A stretch of 34,784 nt of DNA from Promineifilum sp. (lineage in GTDB: Bacteria; Chloroflexota; Anaerolineae; Promineifilales; Promineifilaceae), in NCBI GenBank assembly GCA_019454405.1, contig JACFOH010000009.1:1-34784 (forward strand). The letters are read 5' to 3'. The position numbers and the translations under genes are program-made. Below are positions 8,468-17,699 of this stretch, piece by piece; position 1 is the first letter of the stretch; the number at the start of each line of letters is the position of its first letter. The notes under the pieces are model-generated. The model searched no databases and was not told the DNA's origin. It saw only the letters and a program-made list of their open reading frames with translations.

Positions 8468-11400
8468 TTAACCTTCCAGGTGAATATGAAGCCTGCTAAG
8501 GCTCTTGTTCTGCGCCACCCATTCCCCGACCAGGCCTATTCGTAACTCGTAAAGCGCCTTCCCTTCTTCCATCACCTCGCGCATGATATCCCGTTCCACT
8601 AGCGCGTTGAGGGCGTGCGTTACTTCGATCGGATCTAACTCGATGCTGTACGACTGAAGGTACTCGATGAATGCTTCGGGATGTAAGGGTTCGTTCCGAT
8701 CCATTAAGTGAGCTGCGGCGGATAGTACCGCGCGCTCGGCCAGATTGGCTCGCTGCCAGATATAAGCGAAATGCACTTCACCCAGTCGTAACATTTCGTC
8801 CAGGGCTACGTTGACGTCCGAGATAGTCACATAGCCCGTCTTCTGTTGATTGGCTTGTTTGACCAATGTGTAACAGACAAGCTGGAGGAAATATGGGTGA
8901 CCGGCTGTGACGCGCAATATTTTATCGATCGCCAGATCGTCATAGATAATGTGCGGGGCCACAGGTTCACGGATGAGTCGCGACGCTGCTTCCTTGCTCA
9001 GGAAATCGATCTTGCGATAGAGTGCGATATTAAATAGCACGGACCAGTAATCAGCGCTCATCTCCTCCAATCGCCGTGTTCCGACAAAGACGAAGCCTAA
9101 TCCCGTGCTGTGTTGCATGAGGTGACGCATATAAGGGAAGAATGTGCGGGGCAGGACACCATCAGCAACCATCGACTCAAACGCCTCAAATTCATCGAAG
9201 ACTAACAGCAACGTTGTATCCGCCGGCAGTAAACGACGCACGGCCGGCAGGAATCCACGCTGGAACACACGGGCCGGATCGGTTTGCCACTCGTCGAACT
9301 CGGGCACATCGACGGTGATATCTTTCCCGGCCAGCGCATCGGCGATGTGCCAGGCAAATTCCTGCAGCAACGCCGGCATACCGGGCGACACGCCAAGTGA
9401 CTGGCAATCAATGTATACCGGCAACAATTGAGGTGGAAGATAATCTTCCAAGCGAAGGAGCAACGATGTCTTTCCCGTTCGTCGTTGCCCCACAAGCATA
9501 AAGACATTCCGTTGGCTTTGCATCCCGGCATGCTCGGCAATGAAATCGAAGAGCTCCTCTCGACCAAAGAACAATGGGCTTTCCTTACGCAATGGCGTTC
9601 CGGGCAAGTAAGGATTGACGATGGGGGTGAACTGGCGTACGGGGGGCAATAGATAGACCATGTCGCCAAAAGCCACGGTTTTATCATGACGATTACGATC
9701 GTCATAAGTCAAGGAGATGGCGACGCGAAAGCGTTCTTCAGCTTGCGGCTCGATCATGAAACGAACCTGCCGAGATCTGCCGGATGGGAGGAAGGGGATG
9801 ATTTGAGGTTCCGTCCATATTCGATAGGCGGGATTCTCATTTAGTGTAGCTACGATGTTTTCAGCAGGTGCGCGGCCGATATTATGAATCTCCATCGCGA
9901 CGTGTGTTCGTTCGTTGGGAGCCAGCCGCCTGGTTTTCAGGGTTACCTCAAGCTGGGCGCGGCCGCGATGCTCCTCGATTTCGGCCGTCAGCAAACCGGA
10001 CCATCGCCGAGCGATCGCTCGTGTCAGCGTTCTCTCTATGCTGAGGGGATACTCATCCAGTTGCTCCTGTACCTGCCGCAACCGGACAGCAGCTTGATTG
10101 AGATAGACTAGCCGGTCATCGACCGCGTCTACGCGCTCACTGTCACGCATGTTTGTCAGCACAGGTAGGAGCGATTCCAGGATGGGCGATTGTTCATTTC
10201 GCTCTTCGAGCATGGATAGGACGTGGACGAATTGTGGCCGTAGGAGTCCCAATTCTGTGACGGAAGGCGCTTCGAGAAGGGCTTGGCAAGTCTTGAATAT
10301 TAAGCGTCGATGGTAAAGCCCATTCCAGATATTGTCGGAGCCGGCGATATCATCCAGGACACGTGTGATGATCGGCAGCCCTGCCTGTGGTCGGTTATCT
10401 AATAAGAAGAGCCCGTCGGCCAGATTGGACACGTACAGATCGTTAGCCTGGCGAGCGCGGTTTGCCAATTGCAGCAAGAAGTCTGGTGAGCCGCTTTCCG
10501 AGGAATATCGATGTTCAAGTTGTGGCAGGATATTTTCGGGGTTTTGTGATAGCCGGTTATAAAACCGCGTAGCTCGTGCTCCTGGTGTTTGTTCTTGCCG
10601 GATAAAAATAGCCAGACCAACCAGTGCTAAGAACCCCAATGATGCCCCCGCTATCAGGGCTGAACCGTTTGATGCGCGGCCTGCGATGACCTCTGGGCCG
10701 ATTGGGGGCGTAAGATAACCATGATATAGACCATCATTAAACCGAAAGCGGTAGTTGATCCGGCTTGTTCCTTCCGGCACGGTGACGCCCGGCCAGAATA
10801 GTTGCCCGTTCCCGGTTGCCAGTCGCTGCTCCGATTGCGGGAGCCACGCGCCAGTCGCCTCGTCGCGCAGTTCCAGCTGGACGGCGACAGCGTCGTTCTC
10901 CACATCCTGGACGGATATGCCTATTGTGAATTGGTCTCGTTCAACCTCCGCCTGAGGTTTGGTCAACAGGGGAGGTCGGTTTTCTTCTTCTCGAAGCAGA
11001 TGGACGAGGCCATTATGGGTGATGGCAAGCAGGTCCGGCGACTGACGCGAGGTGCGCTTCAATAGAGTGACGTGAAAGACGCTGCTCGACAGGGGTAATT
11101 CCAATACTCGGCTGGGGTTCCGTGTTTGCAGTCGTTCGTAAAGGTAAATAGTGCCGTCGCGAGAGCCGACCAGGCCGGTATCAGGCTGCCCGTCCTGATT
11201 TAAGTCAGCCCAGCTAAGAGCTTGAATGGAACCCAGGTTGGTGATCTTCCAGGTAATAGCCGGCCGATTGTCTACCAGGGCCAATTGTTCCAGAGTTCCA
11301 TCTTCTGTGGCCACCATATAGGAGATGATGTTTTTTTGGAACGCTTCCACAATTCCCGGCCCCGATAGCTGGATCACGGTCGGAACTCCCCCTATGGGTG

Positions 11401-13405
11401 TGGGCCAATTCCAATGTTCCATCTCGATCCCTTGACGGTTGAGGCCGTGCACGAGCCCGTCGGCCGTGAAAACGATTACCCTGACGGCTAACTCCGTCTC
11501 TCCAGGCTGGCTGACGTGATAAGCAGCAATGACATCGCTGGGAAATCTGGCGAAAGCCGATAATAAGACGCCATCGTTTGATGGGGTCAATTGGATGAGT
11601 TCTTGACCACTGGCTGCGATGATCGGGTTCCGCCCCGCCGGGCCATCGCTTACCACCGTTATATACTGAATTTCACTAGCGGGATTGGCGGCAGCTGCTT
11701 CCCAGTGTTTGTGACCACTGAGATCATAGGCGATGATCTGCCCATCCTGTGTGCCGACCAAAATAGTTGGCGTGCCCGACCCTAGACGATCATCGATCGC
11801 TAATGACGTGACCTGCGCTGGGATGATGATTTCCCATAGGCGCTCTCCTGTTGCTTCGCGTAGTTCCAGCCGGCTGTTGACCACTTCGCTTGTGTTTGAA
11901 TACTCGGCTACCGGCTGCTCTCGTCGAACGACAACGACCTGCGGTGGTTCGGTTAATGAGTGATGAATGACCTCGAGATGGGTGATCTCTTTGCCGGGCG
12001 CGCTGAGCCAGAGAACCGAGCCATCTGTATTCAAGCCGTGCAAGCGGCCGTCGTGTGCGCCAACAACGATCTCTTCTTCCCCGTCATTATCCAGATCTGC
12101 AACCAGCGCCGCGGTTGGCGCGGCGTTGAGCGTATACTTCCACTCCTGAATGTAGTCGCTATCCCCTATGCCGAGGCCAAACAGTTGAAGCGTGGCGAAT
12201 TGTGCCAATAACAACTCATAATGGGCATCGTTATTAACGTCCGTCAATCGTGTGAGATTGGGTGAATCGGTATCGCCTACTTTAGCGAGGATCTGGCCTT
12301 TATCACTCAGCAGAAATATGTCAGAGAGTTGGGTTGAATTTGGAGGCGGTCCCAATATTACACTTAGCGAGACCTGCCCATTGACGGCCCTCCTATTGGC
12401 CGGTGATATCGTCTGGACCTCGCGATTCGCATCTTTGGCTAGGTTGTTAGTCCATAGGCGGCGACCTTCACGGGAGTAACTGATAACACTGCCGGTGGCC
12501 GTGCCGACGACGAGAGCCGGCTCATCGACCAACTCAACAAAAGTCGCACTCGTAATGGGACGATTTACAGTTCGAAACCAGACTAGCGTACCGTCCGGTG
12601 CATAGAGGTCCAGTTGGCCAAAGTTGGTGCCGACGGCGATAAAGCTGGTATCTGGTTCGAATGCTACTTCGGTTAGCGTCGCAATGCGTCGCGAAATAGC
12701 TTGTCTCCATGCGACTGTATAATCGTCTAGATAGATGATTTCGCTGAATCGCCGGGGCGTGAATAAGCTCATCACGATTTCGTCTGCCCCATCTCCGTCA
12801 AAGTCGGCGACGACTATTTGAGGACTGACGTCGACATTGGCATTTTCCTGGCCGGCGAATTGCCATATGTTTTCACCGGTAGCGCTATAGGCCAATAACT
12901 GGCCCGAAGCCAGCAGCACCAGCACATCTCCTCGCCCGTCGGAATGATAATCAATTGCTGCGATAGCGACTGGGCGAGTCGTGCGCGGAAGAGAGGCTCG
13001 CCAGACCAGATCGCCCCTCGCATCCCAAACCGCCAGGTAACCCATGCCGGCGATAGCGATCTCTTGTTCGGGCGTTTGATTATCCAGAATATCAACCACT
13101 CCGATTGCTGTAATCGGATCGGGACTTGGCTGGCTCCATTCCTCGCTTCCGTCGGCCAACAACAGCGTTAACCGGCCATTTTCGTCGAGGATGAGAAACT
13201 CATCGATTCCATCGCCATTAATGTCAGCTGTGACGACTGTGTCTAGCCGGCCGGAGGCCGTATATTGCCAATAGCTCTGGGGCCGTCCCCGCTCTTGTGC
13301 CTTTGCGCTTGTCAGGGTAGGCAAGAATAAAGACAGGCACAGAAGGATGATAGCCTGCCATAATCGATAATGGTGATAACTACGGTCAGATGCGGCCCTA
13401 GTCAT
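8468..13405 (-). CDS. Giant membrane protein: exported beta-propeller, one membrane helix, cytoplasmic STAND ATPase
   Basis: About 1645 residues. A signal peptide (hydrophobic core 15-31, AKA cleavage site at 34-36) leads into a very long beta-propeller region (about 45-830) with FG-GAP/VCBS-like repeats such as DINGDGIDEFLIL, DFDGDGADEIVMS, DLDNDGEEEIVVGAHDG and DLNQDGQPDTGLVGSRDG, and an Ig-like domain (about 830-905). One membrane helix (about 915-935, ALIAGASLGFLALVGLAIFI) precedes a helical cytoplasmic region (940-1130), a CARDB-like beta domain (1140-1235) and a STAND-type NTPase with FFGRE, Walker A GQRRTGKTS (about 1305-1313), Walker B LLLVFDEFE (about 1400) and a C-terminal winged-helix-like part. 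An outside sensor controlling an inside NTPase is inferred. The start at 13405 gives a normal signal peptide; ATG 13498 (with GAGGTG upstream) would add a 31-residue tail and overlap the previous gene. Confidence 0.8.
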   Translation of the reverse strand: MTRAASDRSYHHYRLWQAIILLCLSLFLPTLTSAKAQERGRPQSYWQYTASGRLDTVVTADINGDGIDEFLILDENGRLTLLLADGSEEWSQPSPDPITAIGVVDILDNQTPEQEIAIAGMGYLAVWDARGDLVWRASLPRTTRPVAIAAIDYHSDGRGDVLVLLASGQLLAYSATGENIWQFAGQENANVDVSPQIVVADFDGDGADEIVMSLFTPRRFSEIIYLDDYTVAWRQAISRRIATLTEVAFEPDTSFIAVGTNFGQLDLYAPDGTLVWFRTVNRPITSATFVELVDEPALVVGTATGSVISYSREGRRLWTNNLAKDANREVQTISPANRRAVNGQVSLSVILGPPPNSTQLSDIFLLSDKGQILAKVGDTDSPNLTRLTDVNNDAHYELLLAQFATLQLFGLGIGDSDYIQEWKYTLNAAPTAALVADLDNDGEEEIVVGAHDGRLHGLNTDGSVLWLSAPGKEITHLEVIHHSLTEPPQVVVVRREQPVAEYSNTSEVVNSRLELREATGERLWEIIIPAQVTSLAIDDRLGSGTPTILVGTQDGQIIAYDLSGHKHWEAAAANPASEIQYITVVSDGPAGRNPIIAASGQELIQLTPSNDGVLLSAFARFPSDVIAAYHVSQPGETELAVRVIVFTADGLVHGLNRQGIEMEHWNWPTPIGGVPTVIQLSGPGIVEAFQKNIISYMVATEDGTLEQLALVDNRPAITWKITNLGSIQALSWADLNQDGQPDTGLVGSRDGTIYLYERLQTRNPSRVLELPLSSSVFHVTLLKRTSRQSPDLLAITHNGLVHLLREEENRPPLLTKPQAEVERDQFTIGISVQDVENDAVAVQLELRDEATGAWLPQSEQRLATGNGQLFWPGVTVPEGTSRINYRFRFNDGLYHGYLTPPIGPEVIAGRASNGSALIAGASLGFLALVGLAIFIRQEQTPGARATRFYNRLSQNPENILPQLEHRYSSESGSPDFLLQLANRARQANDLYVSNLADGLFLLDNRPQAGLPIITRVLDDIAGSDNIWNGLYHRRLIFKTCQALLEAPSVTELGLLRPQFVHVLSMLEERNEQSPILESLLPVLTNMRDSERVDAVDDRLVYLNQAAVRLRQVQEQLDEYPLSIERTLTRAIARRWSGLLTAEIEEHRGRAQLEVTLKTRRLAPNERTHVAMEIHNIGRAPAENIVATLNENPAYRIWTEPQIIPFLPSGRSRQVRFMIEPQAEERFRVAISLTYDDRNRHDKTVAFGDMVYLLPPVRQFTPIVNPYLPGTPLRKESPLFFGREELFDFIAEHAGMQSQRNVFMLVGQRRTGKTSLLLRLEDYLPPQLLPVYIDCQSLGVSPGMPALLQEFAWHIADALAGKDITVDVPEFDEWQTDPARVFQRGFLPAVRRLLPADTTLLLVFDEFEAFESMVADGVLPRTFFPYMRHLMQHSTGLGFVFVGTRRLEEMSADYWSVLFNIALYRKIDFLSKEAASRLIREPVAPHIIYDDLAIDKILRVTAGHPYFLQLVCYTLVKQANQQKTGYVTISDVNVALDEMLRLGEVHFAYIWQRANLAERAVLSAAAHLMDRNEPLHPEAFIEYLQSYSIELDPIEVTHALNALVERDIMREVMEEGKALYELRIGLVGEWVAQNKSLSRLHIHLEG

Positions 13406-13472
13406 GCCCACATGATGAAGAGACACACCGTTTTTGTGTGTCGATATTATGGCGGCTACTGGCTTGCTTCGC

Positions 13473-14807
13473 CTAATCTTCGGGTGTGCGGAGGGCATAA
13501 CCCACACCTCGCTCGCTGACGATCCAATTTCCGTAAGGTTCGACAGCCTTGCGCAGGCGCTTAATGAGTGTCTTTAATCTGTCCGGATCATCGACCAGAA
13601 CATCACCCCAGACAGTCATCTCCAGATCTTCTCCACGAACCACCTGGCCGGCGTGACGACATAATTGCACCAGGATGCTGAATTGTGATGTCGTCAGGCT
13701 TAGTTCGCGACCATTCCCCCAAATCTGGTAGCGTTGTTCGTCGATGACGAAAGGGCCGGCCTGCACTAACCCCGGCACTTCTTGGCGTCGCACGAAACGG
13801 CGCAATATTTCACTACTATACCGATATTTTTCGTCGACTCGTTGCAGTAAGCATAACCTCTCCAGTTGTCTCAGGCTTTCAATGGGGCCATCGGCGATGG
13901 CCAACACATGCTGTTCTTCCGGCGTCAGGTTTTGCCATAGATAGCTTAAGTGGGATTCCGCTTCCACCTCGATAGGGTGGTCGAGGCGATAGAAATCTTG
14001 CTCCCTGATCGTTGCAGTGTCGTCTATTCGAATCTCCCCGGTAATGATAGCCTGAACAGCGTGATAGCCAGCGATATGCAGGAAGAATGGGTGGAGACCT
14101 ACAAGCTCTATCAGGTAATCGATCAACTCCGGCGAGAACTGAACCGAAGTCCGTTCTAGTCGCCGGTGAAATAGTTCGCGCGCTTCAGGTTCACTAAAGA
14201 GACCCAGTGGCAGCGTAACAAATATATTGAAGAAGGGCGAACTGAGCACAGCTTCTTCGGCGGTGATGGCAAATAAAGGTCGCTGACTGGCGGTCAAGAA
14301 CGCTAACCCATATTTGGTGGTCAATCCACGCAGGCGAGCGAAGAAGTAAGGCGTCAGGTGCTGATTAGCCGCCAGCAACTCGAACTCATCCAGCATCACC
14401 ACGACAGAGGCCCCGTGTTGATCTACCTTCTGCAAAGCCATATCCAGCCCCCGGTATGTTCCGGGTTGAGCTGCGATCTCCAGAGTCAGGCCGGTTTGGG
14501 TGGCCACATCTAGCAGATTATTAAGCAGCAGTTCGTAAACCTCTTCAGGTGGCGCTCCGGCTAGTTCCTGGCAATCGAGCATGATGAACAGATGGTCCGA
14601 TTCATTCAATCGGTATTGCTCGCGAATCAGAGGAGAGCTGAGATGGAGTAGTAAGGAGCTTTTCCCGATGCGACGCGGCCCGATGAGCGATACACTTTGT
14701 CCGTTGCGCAGAAGGCCTAAAATCTGATTCGTTTCGGCTTCGCGACCAACGAATTCTTCGATATGCCGAATAGCCCCGCGATGGAAAAACGGATTATCTA
14801 CATCCAT
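13473..14807 (-). CDS. STAND ATPase with C-terminal OmpR-type DNA-binding domain
   Basis: About 444 residues and soluble. The N-terminus NPFFHRGAIRHIEEFVGRE leads into a STAND/AAA module with Walker A IGPRRIGKSSLL (about 43-52), Walker B VVVMLDEFELLA and a sensor-like LTASQRP. A helical lid follows (about 200-330). The C-terminal 90 residues form a winged helix of the OmpR/PhoB type: FVIDEQRYQIWGNGRELSLT, TSQFSILVQLC, the recognition-helix region DPDRLKTLIKRLRKAVEP and the wing IVSERGVGYALRT. It is most simply an ATP-switched transcription factor. It lies 67 bases upstream of the giant membrane STAND protein, and the shared ATPase type suggests a pair. The ATG at 14807 has AGGA six bases upstream and starts where related proteins start; an ATG at 14855 with AAGGTG is the alternative. 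Confidence 0.8.
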   Translation of the reverse strand: MDVDNPFFHRGAIRHIEEFVGREAETNQILGLLRNGQSVSLIGPRRIGKSSLLLHLSSPLIREQYRLNESDHLFIMLDCQELAGAPPEEVYELLLNNLLDVATQTGLTLEIAAQPGTYRGLDMALQKVDQHGASVVVMLDEFELLAANQHLTPYFFARLRGLTTKYGLAFLTASQRPLFAITAEEAVLSSPFFNIFVTLPLGLFSEPEARELFHRRLERTSVQFSPELIDYLIELVGLHPFFLHIAGYHAVQAIITGEIRIDDTATIREQDFYRLDHPIEVEAESHLSYLWQNLTPEEQHVLAIADGPIESLRQLERLCLLQRVDEKYRYSSEILRRFVRRQEVPGLVQAGPFVIDEQRYQIWGNGRELSLTTSQFSILVQLCRHAGQVVRGEDLEMTVWGDVLVDDPDRLKTLIKRLRKAVEPYGNWIVSERGVGYALRTPED

Positions 14808-14871
14808 GATAATCCTATTGTAATGTTGAACGACTTGAAAAGGTAGCCGCGACATAATCTATTACACCTTC

Positions 14872-14879
14872 ATTATAAT
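14872..14879. promoter_or_regulatory. Palindromic -10 element between divergent genes
   Basis: The octamer ATTATAAT is its own reverse complement and contains a perfect TATAAT on each strand (plus 14874-14879, minus 14877-14872). It lies between the STAND regulator (minus, ATG 14807) and the YprB-like gene (plus, ATG 14932). Neither strand shows a strong -35 box at ideal spacing. Confidence 0.4.
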
Positions 14880-14895
14880 CACTCCCTAACAACCC

Positions 14896-14924
14896 TTGTC
14901 TCACGCAGGCCGCACACGTAAAAT
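14896..14924 (+). promoter_or_regulatory. Promoter of the YprB-like gene, probably leaderless
   Basis: TTGTCT (14896-14901), exactly 17 bases, then TAAAAT (14919-14924), then 7 bases and the ATG at 14932. The predicted start is at or next to the start codon and no Shine-Dalgarno sequence is present. Confidence 0.55.
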
Positions 14925-14931
14925 CGAACAA

Positions 14932-16245
14932 ATGAACGACGAGATTAGCAGCCTCCTTCGCCGCTTGGGCGTCACCCGGGGTGCGCGCCACATTCGCCCG
15001 GCGGCCGCTCCCGTTGGCGGCGGGCAACAGCTGCACAGCGCGCGCGACGACTTATATGGCACGCCGCCGCTCGAGCATTTGCTACCTGGCGGTCGCGTAG
15101 TCGAGGCTGAGGATGGAGCTTGTTTTGTCGTCGATCGTGTTTATCCGATTCAACATCGCCATGGCGATGATACTCTAGCTGATCTGCTCACGGCTGATCC
15201 TACCGCTGCTACGCCGTACGGGCTTGATAGCCGGATCGCCGGCAACGACTTCCGTGATTTTCTCTTTCTGGACACCGAGACGACGGGACTGGCCGGCGCG
15301 GGTACATTGGCTTTTATGGTCGGAGTGGCTTTCTTCGAGCCGCATACGACCATCGCCGATGGCCAGACCGAAGAAGGAGACGTGCTGGTCGTCAGACAAT
15401 ATTTCTTACGCGACCACGGCGATGAGCCGGAGATGCTTCACCAGCTGGACGACATGATGGCTGACAAGGCGGGACTCATCACGTTCAACGGCAAATCGTT
15501 TGACGTGCCTCTCCTGGATAGCCGTTACCTTATGAACCGCCGGCGCGGCCGTTTGCTGGAGATGCCTCATATCGATCTGCTCGCTCCGGCGCGGCGCCTA
15601 TTCCGGTCACGACTTGGCTCTTGCGCCCTAGGCTCCCTCGAGCAAAACTTGCTCGGGTTACGACGAACCCAGGATGATGTCCCTGGCTGGATGATTCCCT
15701 CGCTCTATCTCGATTACTTACGTTCCGGGGATGCGCGCCGACTGACCGGCATCTTCTATCATAACGAGATGGATATGTTATCGATGGTTACGCTGGCTTC
15801 GCGTATCTTCCGTCAACTGGCGACATCTCGTTGCGACCACCCGATCGATCAATTAAGCCTTGGGCGCTGGCAGGCGGATCTGGGACTGGACGATCTGGCT
15901 GAAAATACACTTCGTTCGGCACTGGAGGGCGATCTGTCAATGGAGGCATATCATCAGGCACTCTATCGATTAGGGATGCTCTACAAACAGAGCGACCGCC
16001 GTTCAGAAGCCGCCGTCGTTTGGCAACAAATCGCATCGACGGCTACCGATGACGTGAGCGCCCATATCGAACTCGCCAAATACTATGAGTGGTATGAGGA
16101 TGATCTCCCTGCTGCTATCCAGTGGACTCGACAAGCGATATCTCTCGTTGAGCGATGGCCGTTGACGCCTCGCGCCCGCCTTGACCATGCTGACTTACAC
16201 CATCGGCTGGAGCGGCTGGAGCGAAAAGCTTTCCGGCCTGTATGA
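14932..16245 (+). CDS. YprB-like RNase H-fold exonuclease with TPR tail
   Basis: About 437 residues. The central domain has the DEDD-type exonuclease residues of the RNase_H_2/YprB family: Asp114 and Glu116 in FLDTETTGLAG, an Asp in ITFNGKSFDVPLL, and a final Asp in FYHNEMDMLSM, with the typical DLL.PARRLFR..L.SC.L..LE stretch between. The C-terminal third (about 310-430) consists of TPR-like helical repeats (LGMLYKQSDRRSEAAVVWQQIA, AKYYEWYEDDLPAAIQWTRQAI), a common YprB add-on. Members are predicted metal-dependent nucleases of unknown substrate. The ATG is used because a -10 box lies 7 bases before it; an upstream TTG at 14896 falls inside the -35 box. Confidence 0.8.
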   Translation: MNDEISSLLRRLGVTRGARHIRPAAAPVGGGQQLHSARDDLYGTPPLEHLLPGGRVVEAEDGACFVVDRVYPIQHRHGDDTLADLLTADPTAATPYGLDSRIAGNDFRDFLFLDTETTGLAGAGTLAFMVGVAFFEPHTTIADGQTEEGDVLVVRQYFLRDHGDEPEMLHQLDDMMADKAGLITFNGKSFDVPLLDSRYLMNRRRGRLLEMPHIDLLAPARRLFRSRLGSCALGSLEQNLLGLRRTQDDVPGWMIPSLYLDYLRSGDARRLTGIFYHNEMDMLSMVTLASRIFRQLATSRCDHPIDQLSLGRWQADLGLDDLAENTLRSALEGDLSMEAYHQALYRLGMLYKQSDRRSEAAVVWQQIASTATDDVSAHIELAKYYEWYEDDLPAAIQWTRQAISLVERWPLTPRARLDHADLHHRLERLERKAFRPV

Positions 16246-16268
16246 AACAGATCCCACAGATGGTGTGA

Positions 16269-16274
16269 TAGAAT
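16269..16274 (+). promoter_or_regulatory. Extended -10 promoter of trmFO, probably leaderless
   Basis: TGA directly precedes TAGAAT (16269-16274), giving a perfect extended -10 (TGn) element. Six bases later comes the ATG at 16281. There is no Shine-Dalgarno sequence and no good -35, which an extended -10 can do without. Confidence 0.5.
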
Positions 16275-16280
16275 AGCCGT

Positions 16281-17642
16281 ATGTCAAATGAATTGATCAT
16301 CGTCGGCGGCGGGCTGGCCGGCGCGGAAGCTGCCTGGCAGGCGGCCGAGGCCGGTATCGATGTTTGCCTCTACGAGATGCGCCCGGGGGTGCAAACCCCT
16401 GCTCACGAGACTGCCTGGCTAGCCGAACTCGTCTGCAGCAATTCGCTTGGTTCTGATCTGCCTCATAAAGCGCCTGGGTTGTTGAAGGCTGAACTGCGTG
16501 GGCTAGGCTCGCTTATCCTGGCTTGTGCTGCTGAGACGGCCGTCCCTGCCGGCTCGTCGTTGGCTGTCGATCGTGAGGCTTTCGCCCAAAGAGTGACTGA
16601 ATGCATCTCCGGCCACCCAAGGATAACGTTAGTGGGCGAAGAGGTGACTGCCATACCTGGAACGCCGACCATCATCGCCAGCGGACCGCTTACATCGTCG
16701 TCGTTATCTACGGACATCGGCCGCCTGACTGGGGAAGAGCATCTCTATTTCTATGACGCCGTCTCGCCCATTGTGCAAGCTGAGACGATCGATATGTCCA
16801 TTGCTTTCCGCCAGTCTCGTTATGATCGAGGTGAGCATGAAGAGGGTGACTATATCAATTGTCCTATGACCCGTGATGAGTATGAGGCCTTCGTAGAGGC
16901 TCTCGTATCGGCTGAGACCATTACGCTTAAACAGTTTGAGCGCGAGGACCCTCATTTTTTTGAGGGATGCATGCCCGTCGAAGCGATGGCTGTCCGTGGG
17001 CGCGATGCTTTGGCTTTTGGCCCTATGCGCCCTGTCGGTCTATTGGACCCGCGCACCGGCCGGCGACCGTATGCTGTAGTCCAGTTGCGGCAGGATAATC
17101 TCGTAGGCTCGCTTTACAACATCGTCGGGTTTCAGACTAATTTACGCTGGCCTGAGCAGAAGCGCGTGCTCCGGCTTATTCCCGGGTTGGCTGACGCTGA
17201 ATTTGCCCGCTATGGGATGATGCATCGTAACACGTACATCAACTCTCCCGCCATGCTCCAGCCGACCATGCAATATCGCAATCGCGCTGATTTGTTCTTT
17301 GCCGGGCAGATCGTTGGCGTGGAAGGCTATGTCGGCAACGCCGGCACAGGTTTGCTGGCCGGCATTAACGCCGCTCGCCTCCTGCGCGGCCGCCATCCGG
17401 TTATCATGCCTCCTACTACGATGTTGGGAGCATTGTGTCACTACGTCACTCATGCGGCCGGACGCGACTTTCAGCCGATGAAAGCCAACTTTGGTATCCT
17501 GCCGCCGTTGCCCCCGCGGCCGGGCAAAGAGGAACGCGGCCGTTACTATGCGGAACGTTCTCTCACAGCGATGCGCCGTTTTGCGCGTGAACATGGTCTG
17601 CGGTACGATTCCCATATCGCCGCCGCTATCGAGAGCACCTGA
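16281..17642 (+). CDS. trmFO: tRNA (uracil-54-C5) methyltransferase TrmFO, folate/FAD-dependent
   Basis: TrmFO makes ribothymidine at position 54 of the tRNA T-loop, taking the carbon from methylenetetrahydrofolate and reducing it with FADH2. The 453-residue protein has the FAD-binding IIVGGGLAGAEAAWQ (residues 6-20) and YEMRP, the catalytic Cys52 in LVCSNSLGSDLPHKAPGLLK, the second conserved Cys in FFEGCMPVEAMA, and the C-terminal FAD contacts FFAGQIVGVEGYVGNAGTGLLAG. Length and motifs match the family throughout. Its presence indicates that T54 is made by the folate route in this organism. It follows the YprB-like gene by 35 bases but has its own extended -10 element. Confidence 0.97.
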   Translation: MSNELIIVGGGLAGAEAAWQAAEAGIDVCLYEMRPGVQTPAHETAWLAELVCSNSLGSDLPHKAPGLLKAELRGLGSLILACAAETAVPAGSSLAVDREAFAQRVTECISGHPRITLVGEEVTAIPGTPTIIASGPLTSSSLSTDIGRLTGEEHLYFYDAVSPIVQAETIDMSIAFRQSRYDRGEHEEGDYINCPMTRDEYEAFVEALVSAETITLKQFEREDPHFFEGCMPVEAMAVRGRDALAFGPMRPVGLLDPRTGRRPYAVVQLRQDNLVGSLYNIVGFQTNLRWPEQKRVLRLIPGLADAEFARYGMMHRNTYINSPAMLQPTMQYRNRADLFFAGQIVGVEGYVGNAGTGLLAGINAARLLRGRHPVIMPPTTMLGALCHYVTHAAGRDFQPMKANFGILPPLPPRPGKEERGRYYAERSLTAMRRFAREHGLRYDSHIAAAIEST

Positions 17643-17699
17643 AATTGGTCGTAATTCCCGTTGCTGACCTATCTGTGATTGGGTGTTATAGGGGAGAGT

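Noticed and set aside
8468..14855. Reading the STAND genes as an anti-phage defence (Avs-like) island
   Set aside because: Neighbours are housekeeping genes, no nuclease or other effector domain is fused to either NTPase, and the sensor is exported; a signalling role fits better. Defence remains possible but unsupported.
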